Source: Candidatus Opimibacter skivensis
GTDB lineage: Bacteria; Bacteroidota; Bacteroidia; Chitinophagales; Saprospiraceae
DNA length: 64,000 bases
Assembly (NCBI GenBank): GCA_016722045.1
Contig: JADKGY010000006.1
Span: 649,407-713,406, forward strand
Reading direction: 5' to 3'
In this document: positions 50,615 to 60,086 of the stretch, one piece after another
How positions within the stretch are numbered: the stretch's first letter is position 1
Layout: every line of letters starts with the position of its first letter
Notes under the pieces: model-generated
The model's database searches: none
What the model saw: only the letters and a program-made list of their open reading frames with translations
What the model was told of the DNA's origin: nothing
Program-made: the position numbers and the translations under genes

Positions 50615-52090
50615 AACATGCTCCAGATACCAGCCCCACACTTCATGGCCCACTTTCCTTCCCAATTTCAACCCTTCGATATTATCTACCTGAATGTGAT
50701 ACCCACCAAGAACTCTGGAAATACCTGCAAGCTCAGCCGTCTCCGTAAAAGTTGGAAACTTCAACGTTATAGAATCACTCTGGATGTGTTCTCCCGTTAG
50801 TATTCCGGGCATGCGTTTGACTTCTTCTCCAAAATGATCATCACCCGTAAATAATTTCAATACCTCCGAGCATCCTCCGCTGACCGTACTATGACCCGAT
50901 ACATATGCAGGAAATGGCGGACAAATAAATGTCTCCGGAGAGTATGGTCTCCAATCCTGACCTTTCATCGCAATAATACCTTTGTCAGGTCCTCCCCATC
51001 CTTTGATCATTTTATCCTTGAAATAGTAATGCACCAGGGCATAGGGCCTTGCATTGTCATATGTCATTTTGGTGTCCCAGCAAGCAATAAAACAATCCAT
51101 CGCCGTGACTTCCGTCAGGAAATACAATTTTACATCCTGATCAAGTGTATGATTATCACGCACAGACACATTTTGTGCAAACCTCAACCAGTGACCAGCT
51201 TGCTGAACTGATGACGGCCCATCACGCATGAACTCTACTAATGCCTTTTGCTCATTTGTAAGATTTGCCTGCATCTCAACAACGTCCTTTACTTCAGTTG
51301 CCATTTGTTCCGATCCTACAGTCGGAGGTGGTGGTGATCTAAATTGATCAGCTGATTTTAAAGCCACAGGTTTGACTTTTAGCCAGAAAGGTGTCAGGCA
51401 GCTTGGGCAGACTTTTCCTCCCTGACCATCAGCAAAATATTTAGGCTGCCACCTGTTGATTTCTATGTTCTTATCCGGGTCATTGACCGGTTTATACTTC
51501 GTGTAATCATTGAATGGGGTCCCATCCGATCCTTGCTCATCTCCATATTGATTTGAGCCGTCATTCCTTCTTGCCAGGATGACAGCCTTTGCCGCCAGAT
51601 TACCAATACCTTCAGGAGTAGCCGGATCGAGAGAATGATTGTCAGGATCAAGCCCAAGTTCAGACATAAATTTCCGGAAGATCAGGGTATCACTATAATA
51701 ATATTCATTGAGCGCCCTAAATGCAGCGTAACTGATAGCGATTTCTTTATTCCTCGTCGTTTGTTCAGTGGATGGTCTTCTGTCGACATTATCAAGGTAT
51801 ACCGGGATGGCATGGTCATCATATCTTGACCAGGCATCGAAAATAGTCACGAACACAAGCCCTAGATATCTTGATGTGATGGTTGGCCGGGGTTTAAATC
51901 GCTCAGTATCATTGCCGGTGGCTTTTAATGCCAGTTCTGCCCATCTGTAGGCGTAATTATTTTTGCCTGATAACTCTGCCTCTGATGAAGGTTTCCCCGC
52001 CAAAAGGCTGGATTTATGGTCTGGCGAACAACAGATAAAAAAAACAGATCCGGTGAGTAAAAGAAGAATAACCTTTTTAGCGCCTGGCAT
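50609..52090 (-). CDS. Vanadium-dependent haloperoxidase-like phosphatase-fold lipoprotein
   Basis: The start at 52090 (MPGAKKVILLLLTGSVFFIC) gives a lipoprotein signal with CCSPD at the lipobox; the open frame to 52201 adds only a hydrophilic tail. The C-terminal half has the three active-site motifs of vanadium haloperoxidases and PAP2 phosphatases: KMTYDNARPY (Lys and Arg), PPFPAYVSGHSTVSGG (Ser-Gly-His) and ISRVLGGYHIQVDN (Arg and His). Earlier blocks (NYAYRWAELALKATGN, RPTITSRYLGLVFVTIFDAW) match the plant- and fungal-type VCPO branch common in Bacteroidota. Whether it oxidises halides or cleaves phosphate cannot be decided. It would act at the periplasmic or outer surface. Confidence 0.85.
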   Translation of the reverse strand: MPGAKKVILLLLTGSVFFICCSPDHKSSLLAGKPSSEAELSGKNNYAYRWAELALKATGNDTERFKPRPTITSRYLGLVFVTIFDAWSRYDDHAIPVYLDNVDRRPSTEQTTRNKEIAISYAAFRALNEYYYSDTLIFRKFMSELGLDPDNHSLDPATPEGIGNLAAKAVILARRNDGSNQYGDEQGSDGTPFNDYTKYKPVNDPDKNIEINRWQPKYFADGQGGKVCPSCLTPFWLKVKPVALKSADQFRSPPPPTVGSEQMATEVKDVVEMQANLTNEQKALVEFMRDGPSSVQQAGHWLRFAQNVSVRDNHTLDQDVKLYFLTEVTAMDCFIACWDTKMTYDNARPYALVHYYFKDKMIKGWGGPDKGIIAMKGQDWRPYSPETFICPPFPAYVSGHSTVSGGCSEVLKLFTGDDHFGEEVKRMPGILTGEHIQSDSITLKFPTFTETAELAGISRVLGGYHIQVDNIEGLKLGRKVGHEVWGWYLEHVK

Positions 52091-52275
52091 TGGGTGACAT
52101 GCTTTAGTAAGAAGTTTAAACCGGGATCCTGAAACCGAATCCCTCTTAAAATGATATCTGTATAAAAGTATAAAAAAACCGGGATGTGGGTCGTCGGTCA
52201 ATATTCCCGTTAGGTTCTTAAACTCAATCTTTACAGCCTTTTACGGCCTCTGATCACCTTGATTTATCCGTATTT

Positions 52276-54153
52276 ATGGTCGGGGAAGTTGGAAACTTAT
52301 TTTTCTGTAATTTTCACCGCTTTTTTGAAGACGTTTATGACCCAATACACACGATATTGAAACCTACAGATCTTTCAGATCCCGAATACTTCCACAAAGT
52401 TGTTGATTGTCAATATGCCTGCCCGGCCCATACCCCCGTGCCGGAATATATCAGGATGATCGCCCTTGGAAGATATGATGACGCCTACATGATCAATTGG
52501 GAATCAAATGTATTCCCTGGCGTTCTGGGCCGTACCTGTGACCGTCCGTGCGAACCTGCTTGCCGGAGGGGCCGAATTGAAGAAAAACCTGTCGCCATCT
52601 GCCGCCTCAAAAGGGTGGCTGCTGATCACAAGGGTGATGTTCGTGACCGGATGCTTCAGGGTCCTTTTACACCTAATGGCAAAAAGATAGCACTTATCGG
52701 AGGTGGACCTGCTTCCCTTACAGTGGCCCGTGATCTGGCTCCACTTGGATATGAGATCCATCTATATGATGAGCAGATTTCCGGTGGTGGCTTTATGCGC
52801 AGCCAGATTCCTTCTTTCAGATTGCCTGAAGAGGTGCTGAATGAAGAAGTTAATTACATATTGAATATGGGTGTCCATACTCATTTCAATTCCTACGTTT
52901 CAAGCCTGAAAGAGATTCTTGACAAAGACTATGATGCCGTTTTTATTGGTACCGGCGCTCCAAGAGGTAAAGATTTACCCAAACTTGAGGGAAGATGGGA
53001 TGCAAAAGATAAAGTCCATATCGGCATCAACTGGCTGGCAAGTGTAGCTTTTGGTCATATTGAAAAAATAGGTCGTAAAGTGATTGTCGTGGGTGGTGGT
53101 AATACAGCTATGGATTGTTGCCGTACAGCAAGAAGATTGGGCGGCACAGAAGTAAAAGTGATCGTCAGAAGCCCGTTTGAAGAAATGAAAGCTTCTGCCT
53201 GGGAGATCGAAGACGCGCAGCATGAAGATATTCCGATCATGCCTCTGCACAGCCCTAAATCTTTTGTTGCTGAAAACGGTCAGCTTAAAGGAATGATGTT
53301 TGAAAAAGTGAAGGCTGTCTATAATGAGAAAGGAAAAAGAAGTTTAGTTCCAACAGGAGAACCTGATGTTTTCATCGAAGCCGATGATGTGCTGATGGCG
53401 ATAGGACAGGATAATGCCTTCCCATGGATAGAACGAAATATCGGAATTGAATTTGGTGAATGGGAAATGCCTGTTGTCAATAAGACAACATTCCAATCCT
53501 CGTTACCAAAAGTATTTTTTGGTGGAGATGCTGCATTCGGCCCTGAAAACGTCATTACAGCAGTCGCACATGGTCACTCAGCTGCTGTTTCGATTGATCT
53601 GTTTTGTCAGAATGCTGATGTCAACGTGCGACCTGATCCAATGACTAATCTGTATAGTCTGAAAATGGGCATACATGAATGGAGCTATGATAATTACGTA
53701 GTAGATGATCATCGCTATAAGGTGCCTCACGCCAGTAAAGATCTTACACTTCAAAACAGAAAAATTGAAGTTGAATTAGGCTTTGATGAACTGACGGGAT
53801 TTAAAGAAGCAGAACGCTGCCTCAATTGTGATGTTCAGACTGTTTTTGAAAAGAGCCGTTGTATCGAATGTGATGCCTGTGTGGATATATGTCCTACAGG
53901 ATGTATCACATTTACAACTAATGATGATGAAGATGTGTTACGTCAACATCTGACCATGCCGGCTACGAATAAATCACAGGATTTATATGTTTCTGATCTG
54001 CTGCCTACAATGCGTATTATGGTCAAGGATGAGGATGTGTGTTTGCACTGCGGTTTATGTGCAGAGCGTTGTCCTACATCAGCATGGGATATGCAGAAAT
54101 TTTTATACAATACCACAAAAGCTTCGCATGTATGTCATCTAGAGGTGGTGTAA
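52276..54153 (+). CDS. GltD-like FAD/NAD(P)-dependent oxidoreductase with C-terminal ferredoxin domain
   Basis: The 625-residue protein starts with an iron-sulfur domain (VVDCQYACPAHTPVPEYIRM, LGRTCDRPCEPACRRG) as in glutamate synthase small subunits. The FAD loop is KKIALIGGGPASLTVARDLA and the NAD(P)H loop VIVVGGGNTAMDCCRTARRL. Two 4Fe-4S motifs follow at the C-terminus: CIECDACVDICPTGC and CLHCGLCAERCPTSAW. No glutamate synthase large subunit is nearby; instead korA overlaps its last 22 bp. I infer that it passes electrons between NAD(P)H and the 2-oxoacid:ferredoxin oxidoreductase encoded next. The start at 52276 is the first ATG and fits the domain limits. Confidence 0.88.
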   Translation: MVGEVGNLFFCNFHRFFEDVYDPIHTILKPTDLSDPEYFHKVVDCQYACPAHTPVPEYIRMIALGRYDDAYMINWESNVFPGVLGRTCDRPCEPACRRGRIEEKPVAICRLKRVAADHKGDVRDRMLQGPFTPNGKKIALIGGGPASLTVARDLAPLGYEIHLYDEQISGGGFMRSQIPSFRLPEEVLNEEVNYILNMGVHTHFNSYVSSLKEILDKDYDAVFIGTGAPRGKDLPKLEGRWDAKDKVHIGINWLASVAFGHIEKIGRKVIVVGGGNTAMDCCRTARRLGGTEVKVIVRSPFEEMKASAWEIEDAQHEDIPIMPLHSPKSFVAENGQLKGMMFEKVKAVYNEKGKRSLVPTGEPDVFIEADDVLMAIGQDNAFPWIERNIGIEFGEWEMPVVNKTTFQSSLPKVFFGGDAAFGPENVITAVAHGHSAAVSIDLFCQNADVNVRPDPMTNLYSLKMGIHEWSYDNYVVDDHRYKVPHASKDLTLQNRKIEVELGFDELTGFKEAERCLNCDVQTVFEKSRCIECDACVDICPTGCITFTTNDDEDVLRQHLTMPATNKSQDLYVSDLLPTMRIMVKDEDVCLHCGLCAERCPTSAWDMQKFLYNTTKASHVCHLEVV

Positions 54154-55964
54154 ATGATTTCGTCGTTCGGTTTGCGAACGTAAATGGGACAGGATCTGCA
54201 AGTGCTAATACCATGTTTGCCAAATCCATTTTCAGAATGGGTGTGCCTGTTTCTGCCAAGAATATTTTTCCTTCCAATATCCAGGGATTACCGACCTGGT
54301 ATGAAGTCAGGGTCAATGGATCAGGATTTGTCGGCAGGCGTGAAGGCATCAATCTCATGGTGAGTACTAATCCTCAGAGCATCGACCAGGATATGAAATC
54401 GATGATACCGGGAGGATATTTTATGTACGACAGTACCTGGCCGCTTGCGAAAGAAAAAAGAAGAGAAGATCTGCAGTATCTCGAGATACCTTTGATGGAA
54501 TTGAGTAATGCTCATTTTTCCGACCCCCGATTCAGACAGCTTTTCAAAAACATAATTTACGTAGGTGCATTAACCGCGCTACTGAATATTGATAAGAATG
54601 TATTGATCGGATTACTCAATGATCAATTCCCCGGAAAAGAAAAAGTCGTCGCCAATAATGTCAAAGCACTTGACCTTGGAATTGATTATGCTAAAACGCA
54701 TTGGAAATGTCCATTGAGTTTTCATGTCTCTCCGCTTGAATTGACAAAGGGGAAAATCATGATGGATGGTAATACCGCTTGTGGAATTGGTGCTGTCTAC
54801 GGTGGTGCTACCGTGATGGCCTGGTACCCGATCACTCCCTCTACTTCAGTTGCCGACGCATTCGAACATTATGCTAAAGAGCTAAGAGTAGATGAGACAA
54901 CGGGAAAAAATAAATATGCTATAATTCAGGCTGAAGATGAGCTTGCGGCTATCGGTGTTGTCATCGGTGCAAACTGGAATGGCGCACGTGCATTTACAGC
55001 TACAAGTGGCCCTGGTGTTTCACTGATGAATGAATTCCTCGGCCTTGCCTATTTCGCTGAGATTCCAACAGTGCTGATTGATGTTCAGCGTGCCGGACCT
55101 TCGACGGGAATGCCTACAAGAACACAGCAAGCGGATATCATTTCAGCATTTTATGCATCTCATGGTGACACAAAACATGTTTTAGTATTTCCATCTACCC
55201 CGGCTGAATGTTTTGAAATGACCGCGATGGCATTTGATCTCGCCGAACGCCTTCAGACACCCATCATGGTGATGACAGATCTTGATCTCGGCATGAATGA
55301 TCATATCAGCGATCCACTCTCCTGGGATCCCAAGAAAAAATATGATCGCGGAAAAGTTCTTTCATCAGATGAACTGAATAATATAGATAAGTTTGGACGA
55401 TATCTTGATACCGATAAGGATGGCATTACATACCGCACATTACCCGGGACACATCCAACGAAAGGTTCATTCTTTACACGGGGAACATCCCGGGATGAAT
55501 ACGCCGGATACTCTGAAGACGGAGCCGTATATAAGCGCAACATGGACAGGCTTCTGATCAAATGGAATACCGCAAAAACACTTGTCCCTGCACCGGAATT
55601 TTATCCTGATACAAATGCTGCTGAAATTGGGGCTTTGTTTTTTGGAACCACTACGGATTCTGCACTGGAGGCTCTTGACGCTTTACGAAAACAAGATATT
55701 GCCATTGATGGCATGCGATTAAAAGCTTGTCCATTCCCTCAAACCGTCATTGATTTTATTCTTGACCATGAGAAAGTTTTTGTGATCGAACAAAATCGTG
55801 ATGGCCAGATGCGCACGATCCTGATCAACGAACTGGAAGTTGATCCACGCCGTTTGCTTTCTGTTCTTAATTATGACGGCATGCCGATCACAGCGGATCA
55901 AATCATCCGCCAGATTAATAACCACATCCCACAACCTCAATCAGCTTCTGTTCCATTCATATGA
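54132..55964 (+). CDS. korA: 2-oxoacid:ferredoxin oxidoreductase alpha subunit with fused gamma domain
   Basis: I start at the ATG at 54132 (MSSRGGVNDFVVRFANVNG), 22 bp inside the previous gene; the frame is open to 54039 only as overlap. The 610-residue protein begins with a gamma-type domain (TGSASANTMFAKSIFRMGVP, NIQGLPTWYEVRVNGSGF) and continues with the alpha domain: GNTACGIGAVYGGATVMAWY and PITPSTSVADAFEHY, EDELAAIGVVIGANWNGARA, FTATSGPGVSLMNEFLGLAY and AGPSTGMPTRTQQADI. This is the usual fused KorA of Bacteroidota and Actinobacteria. The complex oxidises 2-oxoglutarate to succinyl-CoA with reduction of ferredoxin, or runs in reverse. 2-oxoglutarate specificity is inferred from family. 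Confidence 0.92.
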   Translation: MSSRGGVNDFVVRFANVNGTGSASANTMFAKSIFRMGVPVSAKNIFPSNIQGLPTWYEVRVNGSGFVGRREGINLMVSTNPQSIDQDMKSMIPGGYFMYDSTWPLAKEKRREDLQYLEIPLMELSNAHFSDPRFRQLFKNIIYVGALTALLNIDKNVLIGLLNDQFPGKEKVVANNVKALDLGIDYAKTHWKCPLSFHVSPLELTKGKIMMDGNTACGIGAVYGGATVMAWYPITPSTSVADAFEHYAKELRVDETTGKNKYAIIQAEDELAAIGVVIGANWNGARAFTATSGPGVSLMNEFLGLAYFAEIPTVLIDVQRAGPSTGMPTRTQQADIISAFYASHGDTKHVLVFPSTPAECFEMTAMAFDLAERLQTPIMVMTDLDLGMNDHISDPLSWDPKKKYDRGKVLSSDELNNIDKFGRYLDTDKDGITYRTLPGTHPTKGSFFTRGTSRDEYAGYSEDGAVYKRNMDRLLIKWNTAKTLVPAPEFYPDTNAAEIGALFFGTTTDSALEALDALRKQDIAIDGMRLKACPFPQTVIDFILDHEKVFVIEQNRDGQMRTILINELEVDPRRLLSVLNYDGMPITADQIIRQINNHIPQPQSASVPFI

Positions 55965-56626
55965 GCTACAAGAGACCAAATTTCCGCCATCCATCTTCTG
56001 CCACCAATTCATTAGGATTCCATCAGAAGGATTATGAAGGTGCTTTGTCCACATTGTGCGCAGGTTGCGGACATGATTCAATCAGTGCAGCTATCATACA
56101 GGCTTGTTTTGAATTAGCTATTCCTCCACATCGCATTGCTAAGATTTCGGGGATAGGCTGTTCATCAAAAACACCAACCTATTTCATGGCAAATAGTCAT
56201 GGATTTAATTCAGTGCATGGCCGTATGCCTTCTGTAGCGACAGGTGCTGTTCTTGCTAATCGTGATCTGACTTATATAGGAGTGAGTGGTGATGGTGATA
56301 CGGCTTCCATCGGCATGGGACAATTTGCTCATGTCGTACGACGCAATCTTAATATGCTCTACATCGTGATGAATAATGGATGTTATGGACTTACGAAAGG
56401 CCAGGATTCTGCTACGGCAGATCCGGGTTCGATGGGTAAGGCTGGAGTACCTACGATGTTCAGTTCGATTGATCTTGCAGGACTCGCTTTGGAATTGGGT
56501 GCGGGTTTTGTCGCGCGTAGTTTTTCAGGTGACAAGCATCAACTTATTCCCTTGATTAAAGCTGGGATAAGCCACGAAGGTTTTGCCTTGATTGATGTGC
56601 TTCTCGCCCTGTGTGACATTCAATAA
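55961..56626 (+). CDS. korB: 2-oxoacid:ferredoxin oxidoreductase beta subunit, N-terminal part before a frameshift
   Basis: The ATG overlaps the korA stop (ATGA). The protein has LCAGCGHDSISAAIIQACFE with iron-sulfur cysteines, ISGIGCSSKTPTYFM, HGRMPSVATGAVLANRD and the TPP motif GVSGDGDTASIGMGQFAHVV with NMLYIVMNNGCYGLTKGQ. Translation in this frame runs to GFALIDV and then changes to LLALCDIQ and stops at 221 residues, well short of the roughly 340 expected. The rest of the subunit continues in another frame from 56592. Removing one T at 56601-56602 joins the two as ALIDVLSPCVTFNN, a conserved KorB stretch, giving about 350 residues. Confidence 0.88.
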   Translation: MSYKRPNFRHPSSATNSLGFHQKDYEGALSTLCAGCGHDSISAAIIQACFELAIPPHRIAKISGIGCSSKTPTYFMANSHGFNSVHGRMPSVATGAVLANRDLTYIGVSGDGDTASIGMGQFAHVVRRNLNMLYIVMNNGCYGLTKGQDSATADPGSMGKAGVPTMFSSIDLAGLALELGAGFVARSFSGDKHQLIPLIKAGISHEGFALIDVLLALCDIQ

Positions 56627-57014
56627 CACGACCACTTCTACAAAATCATATACTTATGTGCGTGATCACATGGAGTCAACATCGATAGCTGATTTTGTGC
56701 CGGTAAAAAGTGAGATCACTGCATCTGTCGCTCCAGGTGAACATAAGGTGATCGAAATGCATGACGGTTCTGAACTTGTCCTTAGTGCTCTTGAATCCGG
56801 CTGGGATCCTACGAACAGATTGTCCGCTATCCATGCTGTACGTGAAGCGAATGAAAAAGGAGAAGTGTTGACGGGTCTGCTCTTCATTGATGAAAATCAA
56901 AAGGAAGTGCATAAGATATTGAATACGGTGGCAAGACCTTTGAATATTCTTACTCAGGATGAATTGATGCCTGGGGTGGAGGTGTTGGAGGGGATTAATG
57001 CGGAGTATAGGTAG
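56592..57014 (+). CDS. korB: 2-oxoacid:ferredoxin oxidoreductase beta subunit, C-terminal part after the frameshift
   Basis: This frame begins in the overlap with the upstream fragment. Its real homology starts at FSPCVTFNN and continues TKSYTYVRDHMES, HDGSELVLSALESGWDPTNR, GEVLTGLLFIDENQ and LNILTQDELMPGVEVLEGI. It is the missing tail of KorB. The ATG codons at 56592 and 56595 are incidental. As sequenced, the fragment would not be translated as part of the enzyme unless the ribosome shifts frame, or unless the extra base at 56601-56602 is a sequencing error. Confidence 0.8.
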   Translation: MMCFSPCVTFNNTTTSTKSYTYVRDHMESTSIADFVPVKSEITASVAPGEHKVIEMHDGSELVLSALESGWDPTNRLSAIHAVREANEKGEVLTGLLFIDENQKEVHKILNTVARPLNILTQDELMPGVEVLEGINAEYR

Positions 57015-57087
57015 ATTTTTCTTTTAATCTTAATTTTAGATTAAAATAATTAATATCACATTTTATTAACTAATTAAAGAATAGAAA

Positions 57088-58680
57088 TTACTTTATTATT
57101 GTCGATCCTTCTATTTTCAAAGTACCATTATTTTCAACTAAAATATGTGATAGGGTTATCTGTTTTTTGTTAATCATTACATTATTTAATGTAAGGTAGC
57201 CATTATTAAGTATCGCCAACCCATTCGCATTACCACATGAAATAATGGTTATATTTTGAAATAATAAATCGGATGATTGATTAATAAATGTATAATCACT
57301 CCCAATACAATCAATGTTTATTATATCTGGATAATTGGAAATAATTTTTTGGTTTGTATTAATTATTAAAGGTCCCGAAGAAATTAGAATTGTATCACTT
57401 ACAAGAGTGTTATGAAACTTAATAGTATCGTTTACAGCTGCGCATTGAGATTCGTATCTTAACGAACCAGGCAGCGAATCATAATTGGTCATTACCAAAT
57501 TCTTATTCCTCCAAAATGCTATGTTATTTCCAAAAGGTCCTCCCTGATTTATAGTAAAGCCACCTCCAACGTACATGTCTCCACCAATAAAATTGATTGT
57601 CGCCCCATAGCCATTAAATATATCAATTTGTGAGTTTGAAACGGTGGGATTCCACTGTGAACCGTTCCAGTACGCATTTTTTTTTGCATTATTATTACCT
57701 CCAATACTTGAGAAATTTCCAGTTACATATAGATATCCTCGAAAATCAACCATGCCATAAATCACTCCATTTCCAGCGGCTATACCTGTTCCGATATTGA
57801 TCCAATTATTTCCATCCCATTTAGCAATTCTGTCAGCATTAATGTTGCCTCCTGCATCTGTAAAATTTCCGGACACATAAAGCTCTCCGTTGACGATTGT
57901 TAAATCAGTTACGGTGTTGTTCAAACCTTGTCCCAGAGGGCTCCAAATAATTCCATTCCATTTTGCAATATTAGCAGTATTTCCTACACCTCCGGCATTA
58001 CTAAATGTTCCTCCGACATATATGTCTCCATTTAATTCCTCAATATCTTCAACTATTCCACTAATTCCACTACCCAGAGGAAGCCAACTGCTGCCGTTCC
58101 ACTTAGCAATATTGTCTAGATTAGGGTTACCATAGATATCTTCGAAGCCTCCTCCGGCATAAATATTTCCATTAAAGTATTTTACAGCTACAACTATTCC
58201 GTCAATTCCTTGATCAAGTGCTACCCAATTGGTACCATTCCAAATTGCAACACAATTTGCGCCACTGATGCCCCCTGCATTAAAAAATAAACCTGAGGCA
58301 ATAAAATTCGAAGGTTCATAAAAATCAATTCCATAAATAATTCCGCCTTGATATCCTGTTCCGATAAAATTCCAATTACTTCCATTCCAAATTGAAATAC
58401 CGCAATCACTTTGTTTACTACAACCAACAATTAATGTATTATTGTGAATTACTTTACAATTTTCGATAGAATTTATATCAATTGAATTAATGCCGTTCCA
58501 ATTTACTAAACACGATTCAAAACAAGATGGACAACTTGGACCACCACAATCAATTGCAACTTCCTGGCCATTTAAAATACCGTCTTGACAAGAGAAGAAA
58601 GGTTGGACCTGACTAATTTTAATATTGTCTGTTAAAAATTCAACTACCAATATTAGCAATCTAATTCCGATTAAATTCAT
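57088..58680 (-). CDS. Secreted propeller-like repeat protein with beta-helix-like C-terminus
   Basis: The 530-residue protein has a short hydrophobic N-terminus and a Cys-rich SCQDGILNGQEVAIDCGGPS motif. About seven repeats follow, with the pattern I-A-x-W-N-G-x-x-W-x-x-L-G-x-G and then I-Y-V-G-G-x-F-x-x-A-G-G, as in propeller-like proteins of environmental Bacteroidota. The last 130 residues (SLPGSLRYESQCAAVNDTIK, PLIINTNQKII, GTLKIEGSTIIK) resemble a right-handed beta-helix. No T9SS domain closes it. The function is unknown; an extracellular structural or adhesive role is possible. The region is AT-richer than the DNA before 57 kb. The 267 bp upstream hold no recognised feature. Confidence 0.75.
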   Translation of the reverse strand: MNLIGIRLLILVVEFLTDNIKISQVQPFFSCQDGILNGQEVAIDCGGPSCPSCFESCLVNWNGINSIDINSIENCKVIHNNTLIVGCSKQSDCGISIWNGSNWNFIGTGYQGGIIYGIDFYEPSNFIASGLFFNAGGISGANCVAIWNGTNWVALDQGIDGIVVAVKYFNGNIYAGGGFEDIYGNPNLDNIAKWNGSSWLPLGSGISGIVEDIEELNGDIYVGGTFSNAGGVGNTANIAKWNGIIWSPLGQGLNNTVTDLTIVNGELYVSGNFTDAGGNINADRIAKWDGNNWINIGTGIAAGNGVIYGMVDFRGYLYVTGNFSSIGGNNNAKKNAYWNGSQWNPTVSNSQIDIFNGYGATINFIGGDMYVGGGFTINQGGPFGNNIAFWRNKNLVMTNYDSLPGSLRYESQCAAVNDTIKFHNTLVSDTILISSGPLIINTNQKIISNYPDIINIDCIGSDYTFINQSSDLLFQNITIISCGNANGLAILNNGYLTLNNVMINKKQITLSHILVENNGTLKIEGSTIIK

Positions 58681-58947
58681 GTTTGAACTTTTTACATAAT
58701 ATATTTTGATTTGATTACTTCCTAATAGTCAACTACTTTCGTTTCACCGACCATGGCAGTTATTTTTTTAGGTTTTTTCTTCTTTACCTGAAGTGAAGAC
58801 TTTCCCAATTTCGGACATTGTTTAAGTAGCCATTTTCAAAAATGTTATTGATTGTGTGAAAACGGTTAAAATAAATATGCCCATGATAATAATAGACAGG
58901 AATAATTTTAGTCTCCTCATAAGATTATAGTGGTTTAAGGTTTTTAA

Positions 58948-60030
58948 TTATGTTTTTATTGCTTTTCGAATTGCTCTACCACGATCAGTCTGAATTGAAA
59001 TAAAATAAACGCCTGCCGGAAGGTTTGATAAATCAAAATGAGCTGTTAAAGCATGATCAATAAAATTTTGGTAGTTCAAAGTACTGCCTATCATATTCGA
59101 TATTGAGATATGAATGGATTCAACTTTATCAATTGATAAAGTCACATTGAGTATATCCTTTGTTGGATTGGGATATAATGAAACTTCATTTAAAAATTCG
59201 TTGGAGTATGTTGAATTCGCATCCTCCGGTCTTTCGTTTATATCATACAGTGGCAAATAGTTATGGGGCATTCCGACTAAAGGATGAATAAGGGTATCTC
59301 CAATGGTGATAGGTGTTGAATTGTCTTCGAAGGGGATATGTCCAACTCTGAAGGGTCCGAAGTCAATAGTGCACCCAATTGAATCTGTGACTTGACAAGA
59401 ATAGAGACCAGGTAATAGATTTATCAGTTTCAAACCTTTTGATCCATTCGTCCAAATAACCGTAATATTTCCATTACCCCCTGATAAGAATAATTCAATA
59501 CTTCCTAATACACTTCCTTTATTCCGCTTGATGATAACTTTATCCAATACGATAGAAGGGTTGCAATTAATCTCACCCTTACATTCGCACTCTGAAGTAA
59601 TAATGTCATTGATTGTATTTGGACTGTCATCATCACATGGTGCTCCGATCTGGTCTTCTCCATTGCAGAAGCGTTCGAAATCACCTCCCCAAGGGAGGCC
59701 AGGGTTACTTGACAATGAATGCGATTCAACATCACAGTGAATAAAGAGTGAATCAGGTATACACCCAGTGAGTAAATTATTTTGTAATTGAAAAAATCTA
59801 CTTAAGTTATTAACATTTGATAATTCAATAGGTATTCTCCCTTGTAACCGATTTTGGCTTAGTCGAAGCCAGGTTAGGTTTGTAAGATTACCTATCTCTT
59901 TTGGTATTTCTCCTGACAATTGATTAACATTTAGTTCCAATCTGTTAAGCTCTTTTAAATTTCCAATTTCATTGGGTATTTCACCAGTTAAATTATTACC
60001 CTGTAGCTGAAGCCACTTTAGGGTTTTCAT
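58948..60030 (-). CDS. C-terminal fragment of the broken LRR protein, with T9SS sorting domain
   Basis: The 360 codons begin MKTLKWLQLQGNNLTGEIPN, with four LRRs to GCIPDSLF, then a Cys-rich linker (GAPCDDDSPNTINDIITSEC), a short Ig-like segment (NITVIWTNGSKGLKL) and a T9SS type A domain: EVSLYPNPTKDILNVTLSID, LSNLPAGVYFISIQ. The upstream LRRs continue in other frames across at least four single-base gaps between 60020 and 60105. Confidence 0.85.
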   Translation of the reverse strand: MKTLKWLQLQGNNLTGEIPNEIGNLKELNRLELNVNQLSGEIPKEIGNLTNLTWLRLSQNRLQGRIPIELSNVNNLSRFFQLQNNLLTGCIPDSLFIHCDVESHSLSSNPGLPWGGDFERFCNGEDQIGAPCDDDSPNTINDIITSECECKGEINCNPSIVLDKVIIKRNKGSVLGSIELFLSGGNGNITVIWTNGSKGLKLINLLPGLYSCQVTDSIGCTIDFGPFRVGHIPFEDNSTPITIGDTLIHPLVGMPHNYLPLYDINERPEDANSTYSNEFLNEVSLYPNPTKDILNVTLSIDKVESIHISISNMIGSTLNYQNFIDHALTAHFDLSNLPAGVYFISIQTDRGRAIRKAIKT

Positions 60031-60086
60031 TTTCCAATTAAATGGGGAATATTACCAGGAGGTAGTTCCCCACTAAGCATAATTCT

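Noticed and set aside
52276..54153. Glutamate synthase small subunit gltD
   Set aside because: The domain order is similar, but there is a C-terminal ferredoxin extension, no gltB partner, and direct overlap with korA.
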